Below are positions 47,681 through 57,455 of a stretch of 64,000 bases of DNA, in pieces. The notes beneath the pieces were generated by a model. The model worked only from the letters and a program-made list of their open reading frames with translations, had not been told where the DNA came from and made no database searches. The stretch is from positions 158,789,741 to 158,853,740 of the forward strand of contig CM041465.1 of assembly GCA_023213395.1 (NCBI GenBank), given 5' to 3'. The stretch's first letter is position 1; each line of letters starts with the position of its first letter. This stretch comes from Cycas panzhihuaensis. Lineage: Eukaryota > Cycadophyta. The position numbers were made by a program, and so were the translations under genes.

Positions 47681-49020
47681 AGGAATGGTAGTGGCGGAGC
47701 AGTTGGCCGTCGCCATCCCAGATGAGGCGGCGTCCTGTTGGCGACTCCTTCCGGATGAGTCCGTCATGGCCGTCCATGATGTTCCTCCTCCCCACTCGCA
47801 TGGATGGCGAGTGGTATGCGCTGTCGTGCGATATTTGACTCGTGAGAATATTGCCCGAGCGGCGGCAAAGTCAAGGCAGCGTGTCGGGTGCCAGCGCTGG
47901 CAACACCTCCTCGTGGATGGGGTGTTGTATAAAGAGATCGCCGATAGGATCACCTTGTTGCGTCGCTCTGGCGGCGGATCAAATACTCATGAGTGCCACC
48001 ATGGCATTTGTGGGGGCCACTTTGAGGGGCGATCCATGGCCCAAAGGATCCTCGCATGGGCTATTCTTGGCGTTCTTGTTCAAGGGCATGCGCTTGCGCC
48101 CTTAGATCTGGCGTTGCCAAGAGCACGCTAACGTCTCTCACGTACCTTAGGGCCTTGCACCCTATCGTGTCTCGTGGCCCTTTTCCCAATGGGGTTTAGA
48201 CCTCATCGGGGCTATATCACCACCATCTTAGCACAACATAAATACATCCTAGCAGCTCACAAGGTACTTTACTAAATGGGCGGGCGATCCCCCATCCATT
48301 ACCCCGGCAGATGATAGCCACCTTTGTCTACCGGCACATTATACATCATTTTAGAATTCAGACGTCCTAATTACGGATAATGGAACTCCCTTTTGTAATA
48401 AGGAAATGGGAATTGTGTGAGAAATTCAAAATCTCACACAAGGCGTCGTCCCATAATACCCCAAGCCAGCAGGCGATTGAGTCTTTCAACAAAGCGCTCA
48501 TTGGCATCTTGAAGAAAGCGTCGCTCGGTCTCAAAGAGGCGCATATCGACTCCCTTAGCTCATGGATTTATCGCACCTCTGTCAGGCGGCTGCGAGGATG
48601 ACCCCATTCTCGCTAGTCTACGGGACCGGAGCGATACTTCTGTTGGAAGTGGAGGTCCCTTCTCTCCGGGTCTCCCTTTGAGGCCTCATCGCTGAGGAGT
48701 CTACTGCGGGCTCGTCTCCTAAACCTCGAGGCCACTGGATGAGGCGCTGGCGGCTTATCAGCGAACCTTGCTTGGCTTGGTGTGCAAAGGACATCGATAA
48801 ACACCTTCGTGCGTCCTTTGTGTCTCACAGGGACCACGTCCTCAAATTAGAGTATCTCTATGATCGCTTGGCCAAATTTGGGCCCAAGTGGGTAGAGCCT
48901 TCGTTGTTCTCGGCGGCCTCGATAGCAGGCGCATACTGAGGATCGCCACCTTGGATGGCTTGGAGTTTGAAAAGCGGTCAGCAGGAAGTTCCTCGAAGTT
49001 CTATCGTGATTTCCTTACCA
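47681..49020 (+). pseudogene. Tat-4 integrase, broken
   Basis: HHCC start HECHHGICGGHFEGRSMAQR (about 47990-48050). Core: WGLDLIGAISPP (about 48190-48230), TDNGTPFCNKEM-type stretch (about 48370-48410), and ESFNKALIGILKK (about 48475-48515) with the third catalytic Glu. The C-terminal part, KLEYLYDRLAKFGPKWVEP, is near 48840-48900. Frameshifts separate the parts. Confidence 0.8.
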
Positions 49021-49032
49021 TGCTCAAAGCGA

Positions 49033-49276
49033 GCCTAAACTACCATTTAAATTGTTTCCATTCCTCCCAACCATGGGTTGAATGGCAATTTAAGATGGAT
49101 TCTTGCTCCGAAACAAGCCTAAACTACCATTTTAAATTATTTCCATTCCTCCCAACCACGGGTTGAACGGCAATTTAAGATGGATTCTCGCTCGGCGAGC
49201 CTAAACTACCATCTTAAATTGTTTCCATTCCTCCCAACCACGGGTAGGATGGCGATTTAAGATGGATTCTCGTTCC
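49033..49276 (+). repeat. Triplicated stem-loop unit in Tat-4
   Basis: Three tandem units starting GCCTAAACTACC at 49033, 49117 and 49199 (84, 82 and about 78 bp). Each carries the hairpin seen once in Tat-3 and Tat-2 (stems at 49043-49098, 49127-49183 and 49209-49265). Confidence 0.9.
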
Positions 49277-49616
49277 TTCTTCTGGTTCCTCCCTCGGAAC
49301 CCGCGTTCCCGTATACTCTTGGGAACCTTTGTCTTCCTATTTTGGGCATCCCCCAAACTAGGGGCGCTATAGATATCGTACTCCTTTTCGTGCTTATCGT
49401 TTCCTTAGCATATTCCGCTATGCTCCACAGTGGGCGTACATGTCGCCCTATCTGCTAACCTCACGCCTCTCGGTCACCTCTGCTCACGGTGGATACGTGT
49501 GCTCTGATGGGCGTATGGCCATGCATGGACAGAAACACCTGCATATTTACAAAACTTTGCAACAAAGTATATACATTTATACATTCACATATTTACAAAA
49601 TCTACATATTGACATA
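49277..49616 (+). other. Tat-4 spacer downstream of the hairpins
   Basis: Matches the Tat-3 spacer 37977-38320 ('gggaacctttgtctt', 'catcccccaaacta', 'catatttacaaaactttgc'). It stops where the PMD gene should start; Tat-4 is deleted from here. Confidence 0.75.
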
Positions 49617-50052
49617 TCCGAGGCACCTCAATGTTGGTAGGCGTGACCTCGTCAGCCTCATCCTTGGCGTCGCCTCCCTCTTCACGATGGCCCAGCCCAG
49701 GCTTGCACAGCCGGCCCGTGCCCAAGCCTCCGGTCGGCTGTTAGTTAGATATACACTGCTCTACTTTGCTGGATGCCCTCTTACTTCACGTTGCACCTTA
49801 GCGATGGGGCCATCCGTTTCTTCTTATTTCGGTTTGGTCGATGTTTAGGCGACACGCGGCGACCTCGTTGTCCTCGTCTCTGTCATCTCGCTTGTCCGCA
49901 GCGTTCGCCCGCGACACTTGCCTACACCCTTGGATCACGTGCTGCTCTTGATTACTTATATATATATATATGCATGTGCTACTCATGTTTCTTGATTGTC
50001 GGCATTCGCCATCACATTACGCTTAGAAGCGGTGAGGCTCTGGCCGAGGCGA
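49617..50052 (+). pseudogene. Tat-4 aRNH C-terminal remnant and tail
   Basis: This aligns with 54550-54964 of Tat-3. Only the last residues of the aRNH remain (RHLNVGRRDLVSLILGVASL), without the first three catalytic acids. The rest is the non-coding tail that precedes the 3' LTR. A short TA run (about 49957-49972) is included. Confidence 0.8.
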
Positions 50053-52523
50053 TGTTCCGGCTATTGGGAATGGACTCGAGGCGTGTCGACAGGTTTGTTC
50101 GGTATATGTTCTTACTTTTCTCACCTATGGTTTGAATAAAGTTATTTAGAGTAGGTTGCTTGACATATGCCTGTCTGCGCGCATTGCCTTTTTGCTTGCT
50201 CATAATGCATGTGCCTACGGCACACTCTCGACTATGTGACTCATAGCGGGGCATTCCCAGTGAATCGACACCGTATGGCATCTGACCACTCACGATGTCT
50301 CCATGGTCTCTCGGAATGCTCTTGCCAGCTTGTGTGTTCTTATTGTAACGTGCCACTTATCTTTCAAATCCTTCTAAGCAGTTTAACCCTTAAATATGAC
50401 TCTTTCTTGTAGTTTTGGGTACTTGCCTCTGCTAGGCCTTCCCCAATTGGTGTATTTGGGCTTAGCCTGACCTAGCCCAAAACACGATTTTTATGTTGCA
50501 TTTTCTCTCTTTCTAAATTCGGGTTGATCTGGCGGTAAACTAAAGCGATGCAGCGGAGTTCTTGATCTGCTTGAGTTCTTGCATGATGCAACTGTTAAAA
50601 TTTAAAAAGAAAGCCTGTGACGATGTCGCGTTTTTCAGGCTATGGCGTGGCTCGTCTGATTGGGCGCCAGGCCCCCAACGTTCACTTGCTATGACCAAGA
50701 CATAAAAGCTTTTTTTTATTCATTTGGCAGATTTCTTCACTTCACTTTTGGAGTTTTCTAAGAGCACCTCTTCAAGAAAGATAAGGAAAAGACACATTGA
50801 AAGAAGAACTTCTCTTACAACAGTGGGACAGAGGTGAAGTGAAATTGCTACCAATTGGAGTTGCGGGGCCATTCTTTGCCCCCTACAGACTCCATCACAA
50901 GTACCACTCCCCTCACAAACACTCAAAGCTTGAGGATTTCCTCACCAAAAGACCACTCGAGGACCCATTTTCAAGCTCCCAACTTGCATGGAGTTTCACT
51001 CTTCCGCCCTCTTGCAAAGGACACCCAACACCACCTCTTAGACATTGCTTGGGCTGCTACTCCAATTGGCCAAGTGAATGCATGCATGTTCTCCTCCATT
51101 CAAGGTATTTTTTGCTTCTTGTTGGTGCTTTTCCTTGCTTTTTGATGGTTCTACTTGCAATTTCCTTCTTCTCTTTTGCATATACTTTCTTTGGGATCTT
51201 CTTTTGTCATTGGATGCAAGTAATCTTGGTTAGTAGTGACTTACTATAGCGCTGCCCTAGATTGGTTACATTTCTTTGTATTTCTTTGAGACTCATCCTT
51301 CCCTTCCTAGCTTTCTCTTTCACCATTTTCTAAGCTAGTCGGTATAAAGGGTTTCACGCGAGGGTTAGAGGGAGATAGGCGGGGTTAGTCCCCATTCTTA
51401 GTCCTTCTCCCCAAGGGTTCCATCCCTTGTCCTCTCTCTCCCTTTATCACCCGCGCTTTCTTAGGAAACGGAGTTAGGGAAACCTAGGAGAGTTGTTTTG
51501 AGTTCTTTTCCCTTGGTGTAGGCAACCTGTCACTACCTGTTTCACCTCGCTACCTACTAGCATTACCTTCCCGGACCCCATGGAGACCTCTCGTGGGTGA
51601 GTTAGCCATCCTGAGGCTATACTCAGTCCCATATAGTACATTTTATGGTGCATGACAGTTTGTGTGCTTACCGTGCAGTGTTGTCTCATTCTTGTTACGT
51701 GTCGGCGCTTAACTTGATTTCTCTAGTTTAGTTGATTTCATTTCAGTATATACATATATGTCTTGTCGTGCTTCGTAGCCTCTCTCCCGAGAGGAAGGCG
51801 TTCTCTGTTTGTTTGCGGGATCACGTCGGAGAGAGTGGTGTACGGATCAACTTGGTTCTTGGGTCGGCTCTCGCCGCAGTATTCCTTCTCCCTTTTCGTT
51901 TCAAACTTTGCTTTAGTCCTTTCCTTTTTATTCGGTCTTTGCATGCCTAGGGAGGTAAGTAAACCCCCTTAAATGCGCCTCGTCGGCGTCGCATGCATGG
52001 AGGAGAAAGGAAAGGGCGCCCGAGAGAGAGGATCGCATTTCAACCTCAGCCATGGGATCCGGTATTCCTCGCATTTCCTTTGTTCTTCCCTCTTTTATCA
52101 TTCTTACTTTTGTACATGCTTGATAAGTAAAAGAAGGAAATATAAAGAAAAAGAAATAGTCTTTTATTTTCGTTTACTTTTACATCTTGTTTCTTTTACT
52201 TTGCATCACATTGAGACGAAGACGTTTACATTGTATTTCCCAAACCATACCTTACTTCACACCGTTGCACGTTGAGTTTGTTGCCCTCTCGTTGCCTTCT
52301 CATTACTTTGAGAAGCCGCAGCCTGTGAGTTCCTTTTCCTCCCGGCCATTCGAAGGGTAGGAAGGCCTCGTGTTGCGCAGCTACAGAAGCAACCGGGCAC
52401 CTTGCGATCCCGAACCGCGCTCCGGTGCGAGGGGCGACCACGAGTGAGATCTCATTGTCTAGCCAGTCGATATTGTGTTTGTATTTCTTTGCTAGGCGTA
52501 GGATCGCATTCCGCGGAGGCGTT
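50053..52523 (+). repeat. Tat-4 3' LTR (LTR C)
   Basis: About 2471 bp, TGTTCCGGCTATTGGGAATGG to ...GCGGAGGCGTT, where the last few bases (expected TTCA) are lost or changed at the junction. TATA-like CATAAAAGC near 50701; splice donor GT at 51955. It is paired with LTR B. Confidence 0.88.
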
Positions 52524-53700
52524 CGTTATAACTAGGGTAGCCAGTCCATCCTCTCATGAAGCCTCGCCCGTCTTTGCGTCCACCAACCTCCGGGATCTCC
52601 ACAGTAATTCTATTTTTGGGAGATCCAGAGCAATACATAGTAAAATGAGCTTCCTGCTTGAGGAATCCACGACATAATCTTGTCTGGAGGGGAGCCCCCT
52701 CATTGCCACTGTCTCCTCCGTGAGGGCCCAGGCGCCTCACATGTCTTTGCCTCATTCTTGGCGACATCCTCGACCTCACCGGGTCTCCCGTCGGCACCCC
52801 TAAGATCAAGTCTAATATCCTGCGGGTGATGGATATGTCCCTATCTGAGGCAAGTGAAACACGTGCCTCCTCACATCAGTCACGACACTATGTCCATCGA
52901 GTCAGCGATCCGTCTGTTGGGGGTCTTTAGGGCCTTATGCAGTAGCATCTCTTCAAGGCCGTCCTATCCTCCTCTGTCGACATCTCCAAGTAGCTCAAGA
53001 TGGGCATCTTGCGACATTCTCGCGGTTATCCATCGCGATAACTGCCTGCAACCAGCCAAAGTCAGTCAGATTTAGTCTCTAGCGGTCACTGAGCTCCTAG
53101 TATTCGGTCGATTGTCCTTTTTGGTTTGGAGGGCTATTTGGGCCCCCTTCCTTGTTTTCGATTTCTTGCTGCGTCTTGCTCCAAATTTAGCGATGCAGCT
53201 AAATTTAGAAGCGGGCCTATGGCGATCTCTTCCCATTGCGATCTGGCGGCAAAGATCGCGATCTTTGCGATCTTGGCCGTGATCTTCTTCAACCCTAAAG
53301 GGGTTTTGGCGGAAAATCAATTTTTGTGGTGGACCCCCGTAGAACCAGGACAGTGCCTAATGCCTAAGTCCCCGCCTCTTTCCGGGTCCAATTCGCACTC
53401 TAAGAGGCCCCTAATCACCCATAAGGGGCATAAAAAGCATTAAAAATTAATTAAAAAGCAGTAAATTTTAAATTCTGAAATGACAAAGGTTCCGTTAGAT
53501 CCACTCACTGGGTCTGGCCTGACGGTCGCCATAGCGTCCCCGAGATCGTGATGACAGTCTCCTCGCGCGAATCCAATGGTCGGATCCTCCTCGGCGTGCC
53601 TCGGAAGTCGGGTAGCGCTCCGCGTCGTAGGGAAAAGGCTCTGGTTTCGCACGAGAGCCGGTGAAAATGAATCCCATTTTCATTAGTTTTCCTTATATAG
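52524..53700 (-). pseudogene. Antisense PMD gene of Tat-3, 5' part: TATA, exon 1, intron 1, PMD exon
   Basis: The minus strand. TATA box CTATATAAGG at 53700-53691; start codon at 53532; exon 1 codes MATVRPDP and ends at 53509; donor GT at 53508 (GTGAGT); acceptor GGTTGCAG ending at 53046; intron 463 nt. Exon 2 resumes in phase with AVIAMDNRENV and continues into the PMD region (ILGVPTGDPV, EGAPLQTRLCRGF). At 52524 Tat-4 interrupts; the gene resumes at 39930. PMD proteins are plant nuclear proteins also found in transposons. The role inside the element is unknown. Confidence 0.75.
53691..53700 (-). promoter_or_regulatory. TATA box of the antisense PMD gene in Tat-3
   Basis: CTATATAAGG on the minus strand, 159 bp before the predicted start codon, with the same motif at the matching place in Tat-2 (28243-28252). 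The surrounding 'ggggcccc' block is also shared. Confidence 0.7.
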
Positions 53701-53778
53701 GCGGGGGCCCCGGGGGGCACTTTCTCCATTCTTAGCTTCGTGACAGTCGTTGGGACCGTCTTATCGTGCTGGTAACCT

Positions 53779-54108
53779 TTGCCTTCTAGCCCTATCGCCC
53801 ATTGTGCTCCATGGACGCCCTTCATGCCTCCTCCTGCGAAGGCATTTATGGAACCTCATGTTCGCACTTTTTGCGGGGGGCCCTTTTTCACCGTTTTACG
53901 CGCTGATCCCGTGCATGCCCAAGTTTATACTCGTTTGGCTCGTTTTAGCTCAGGACTCATTTTGACCCTTTTTCGCTCCACAGGACCCCTAGAAAATGCT
54001 CCCCACTTTGAGGCATGTTTTCTTCCCAAGCAACTTTTGGGGACTCGAGGTGCCTTTTCTCACTTACTCCCGGTGGCGCCACGATCGCTTGTTCTCGTTC
54101 TCGGGTAA
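53779..54108 (+). pseudogene. Tat-3 sense open frame upstream of aRNH, function unknown
   Basis: Open for 109 codons. A central part (DPVHAQVYTRLARFSSGL) resembles the Tat-2 frame at 28158-27907 (TPVHARVYTRLARF). No domain recognised. It may be the N-terminal extension of the aRNH protein, or shared DNA around the antisense promoter. Confidence 0.35.
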
Positions 54109-54224
54109 CCTCATTGCTAGGTCCTCCTACCCTTCTCGGCAGCTTTGCTTGCTATTCAGTCTTTGTTTGCTTGCATCGCTATTTGTTTCTGTGAGCCTAG
54201 TATCCAGCAATGCCTCTCCTCATT

Positions 54225-54640
54225 TTCATGGATGATGGAAGTCGCGGCAACCAGAACCTTGGCCATTGCGTGGATTCTTCGTAGTCCCTCAGACACGATT
54301 ACATGCGTTCCAGAGTCTTTCTTCATGAGGCTACCAATAACGAAGCCGAGTACACGGCCGTTATTGAAGCCCTTACGGATGCTCTTCATTTCCATCGCGG
54401 TTCCATTGTGTTGTTTTGCGATTCTCAGGTCGTGGTGTCCCATCTTACCTAGGTTTACCAGGTGCGGTGCCCTCACCTGAGGACCCTTGCGTCTGCCGCC
54501 AGGTCCCTCCTGGCTTGTTTCTCGTCAGTAGATATCTAGCATATTCCAAGGCACCTCAGCAGCAGGCGTGACCTCGTCGCCTCATCCTTGGTAGCCTCCC
54601 TCTTCTAAGCAGCCAGCCCTTGAGACTTGCGGTTGGTGGT
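54225..54640 (+). pseudogene. Tat-3 archaeal-type RNase H (aRNH), broken
   Basis: It starts near MDDGSRGNQNLG (first Asp region, 54228), then NNEAEYTAVIEALTDALHFH (Glu), LFCDSQVVVSHLT (Asp), and an HIPRHLS...RDLV end (last Asp), so all four acids of the RNase H site can be read across two stops and a frame change. It lies between the antisense gene and the 3' LTR, as in Tat-2. Confidence 0.78.
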
Positions 54641-54964
54641 GCCCAGAACCCGATCATTGTTGATTAAATGTGCTTGCTCTACTTTGATGGATGCCCTCTT
54701 GCGTCACGTTGCCCTTGGCGGGGAGCATCTGTTCTTGCTTACTTTAGCTTTAGGTCGATGATTGGATGACACGTAGGCAGCCCCCACGTTGTCCTCGTCT
54801 TTGTCTCGCCTGTCCACGCGTTCCGCCACGACGCTTGCCTACACCCTTGGATCACGTGCCGTTCTTTATTGTTTTATGTATATACGCATGTGCTACTTAT
54901 ATTTCTTGATTGTCAGCATTCACCATCACATTACGCTTAGGCGGTGAGGCTCTGCGCGAGGCGA
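54641..54964 (+). other. Tat-3 tail before the 3' LTR
   Basis: Non-coding. Shared with 49700-50052 and, inverted, with 26903-27050 ('gcattcaccatcacattacg', 'gcggtgaggctctg'). The last bases GAGGCGA stand where a polypurine tract is expected; it is weak. Confidence 0.7.
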
Positions 54965-57450
54965 TGTTCCCAACTATTGGGAATGGACTCGAGACACATC
55001 GGCACAGTTTTGTTCAGGTATATGTTCTTACTTTTCTTACTCATGAGTGCTAGGGTAGTCTAGAATAGTTTGATTGACATATGCCTGCCAACATGCATTT
55101 GGTTGATTGCACACTCTAGCGCATGTGCCTAATGGCACCCTCGACTATGACGACTCACGGTGAGGCATTCCCAGTGAATCGACACCGTATGGCATACAGC
55201 CACTCACGATGTCTCCATGGTTTCTCGGAATGCTCTTGCCAGCTTGTGTGTTCTTGTTATAACGTGCCACTTATGTTGCAAATCCTTCCTAAGCCTGGTT
55301 TAACCCTTAGATAGGACTCTTTGCAGTTTTGGGTACTTGCCTCTTGCTAGGCCTTCCCCAATTGATGTATTTCGAGCTTAGCCCTGACCTAGCCCAAAAC
55401 ACGATTTTTATGTTGTATTTTTCTCTTTTTAAATTCGAGTTGATCTGCGGTAAACTAAAGCGATGCTGTGAGTTCTGTGATCTGCATGAGTTTCTTGCAT
55501 TGTCTGTTGTTTAAAATTTAAAAAGAAAGCCTGTGACGATTTCGCATTTTTCACGGAGCTGGCGTGGCTCCATCTGATTGGGCGCCCAGGGCCCCCAGCG
55601 TTCACTTACTATGACCAAGGCATAAAAGCCTTTTTATTCATTTGGCATCATTCTTGGGTTCACTTTTGAAGTTTTCTAAGAGCAACTCTTCAAAGAAAGA
55701 CAAGGAAAAGACACATTGAAAGAAGAACTTCTCTTATAGCAGTTGGACAGAGGTGAAGTGGTTGCTACATTTGGAGTTGCGGGCCATTCTTTGCCCCTCA
55801 GACTTCATCACAAGTACCACTCTCCCTCATGAATACTCAAAGCTTCAAGGGATTTCCTCACCAAAAAGACCACTCCAAGGACCTATTTTCAAGCTCCCAA
55901 CTTGCATGGGGTTTCACTCTTCTGACATCTTGCAAAGGACACCCAACACCACCTCTTAGACATTGCTTGGGCTGCTGCTCCAAGTGGCCAAGTGAACACA
56001 TGCATGCTCTCCTCCATTCAAGGTATTTCTTGCTTCTTGTTGGTGCTTTTTCCTTGCTTTTTGATGGTTCTACTTGCAATTTCCTTCCTCTCTTTTGCAT
56101 ATACTTTTTTGGGATCTTCTTTTGCCATTGGATGCAAGCAATCTTGGCTAGTGGTGACTTACTCTAGCGCCGCCCTAGATTGGTGACATTTCTTTGCATT
56201 TCCTTGAGACTCATCCTTCCCTTTCTAGCTTTCTCTTTCACCATTTTCTAAGCTAGTCGGTATAAAGGGTTTCAGCGAGGATTAGAGGGAGATAGGCGGG
56301 GTTAGTCCCCATTCTTAGTCCTTCTCCCCAAGGGTTAGTCCCTTGTCCTCTCTCTCCCTTTTATCACCCACCTTTCTTAGGAAAGCGAGTTAGGAAACCT
56401 AGGAGAGTTGGTTTGAGTTCTTTTCCTTGGTGTAGGCAACTTTGTCACTACTGTCTCACTTCGTTACCTGCTAGCATTACCTTCTCGGACCCCGTGGAGA
56501 CCTCTCGTGGGTGAGTTAGCCATCCCGAGGCTATACTCAGTCCCATATAGTACATTTTATGGTGCATGACAGTTTGTATGCTTACTGTGCAGTGTTGTCT
56601 CATTTTTGTTACGTGTTGGTGCGTAACTTGATTTCTCTAGTTTCGTTGATTTCATTTCAGTATATACATATATGTCTTGTTGTGCTTCGTAGCCTCTCTC
56701 CAGAGAGGAAGGTGTTCTCTCTGTTTGTTTGCAGGATCACGTCAGAGGGAGTGGTGTACGAGATCAACTTGGTTCTTGGGTCGGCTCTCGCCGGTATTTC
56801 TTCTCCCTTTTTCGTTTGAACTTTACTTTCAGTCCTTTCCTTTTATTAGGTCTTTGCGTGCCTAGGGAGGTAAGTAAACCCCTTAAATCGCCTCCGTCGG
56901 CGTTGCATACGTGGAGGAGAGAGGAAAGGAGGCCTTAGCAGAAAGAGGATCCGCACTTCAACCTCAACCATGGGATCCGGGTATTCCTCGCGTTTAGTTG
57001 TTTTCCCTTTTGATCATTCTTGCTTTTTGTACATGCTTGATAAGTAAAGAAGGAAACATAAAGGAAAAAGGAAATAGTCTTTATTTTACGTTTACTTTTA
57101 CATCTTAGTTTCTTTTACTTTGCATTACATAGAGACAGAAGACCCGTTTCGTTGTATTTCCCAAACCATACCTTACTTCACACGTTGCCGTCGATTACAT
57201 TGCCCTCTCGTTGCCTTCTCATTACCTTGAGAAGCGTAGCCTTGTGAGGTTTCCTTTTCCTTCCGGCCATCAGAAGGTAGGAAGGCCTCGTATTTGCAGC
57301 TACACAGAAGCAACGGGCACCTTGCGATCCGTACTGCGCTCCGGCGCGCAGACGACCCATGAGTGAGATCCTCGCTGTCTAGCCCAATCAGTGTTGTGTT
57401 TTGTATTTCTTTGCTAGACGTAGGATCACATTCCCGCGGAGAGCGTTTCA
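54965..57450 (+). repeat. Tat-3 3' LTR (LTR D)
   Basis: 2486 bp, TGTTCCCAACTATTGGGAATGG to ...GAGCGTTTCA. TATA-like GGCATAAAAGCC near 55619; splice donor GT at 56870. It is paired with LTR A by shared variants and followed by the target copy GGGCC (57451-57455) and Tat-2 sequence. Confidence 0.92.
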
Positions 57451-57455
57451 GGGCC

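Larger units (their letters stand above)
39931..52523 (+). mobile_element. Tat-4: deleted Tat-type element inserted in the PMD gene of Tat-3
   Basis: LTR B (39931-42419) and LTR C (50053-52523) are the pair; both have 'cacctatggtttgaataaag' and 'ttcttcacttcacttttgg', absent from A and D. The left flank is CGTAT (39926-39930) and the right flank CGTTAT (52524-52529), an imperfect target duplication. Joining the flanks restores the PMD sequence found uninterrupted in Tat-2 near 58070-58110. The internal region has gag-pol, hairpins and spacer, but jumps at about 49617 to the last part of the aRNH, lacking the whole PMD gene. Confidence 0.85.
28815..57450 (+). mobile_element. Tat-3: plus-strand Tat-type gypsy element inserted in Tat-2, itself carrying Tat-4
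   Basis: LTR A (28815-31294) and LTR D (54965-57450) are the pair. They share diagnostic variants ('tcatgagtgctagggtagtc', 'cttgggttcacttttgaag', 'gagcaactcttcaaagaaag') that LTRs B and C lack. The outer flanks are GGGCC at 28810-28814 and GGGCC at 57451-57455. Without Tat-4 the element is about 16 kb: gag-pol (31451-37880), hairpin, antisense PMD gene, aRNH, tail. It is the most complete Tat element in the window, but every reading frame is broken. Confidence 0.88.

Noticed and set aside
28815-57450. Array of four LTRs made by unequal recombination (LTR-int-LTR-int-LTR-int-LTR)
   Set aside because: Shared variants pair A with D and B with C, and joining the flanks of B-C restores a continuous PMD gene, so nested insertion explains the array.
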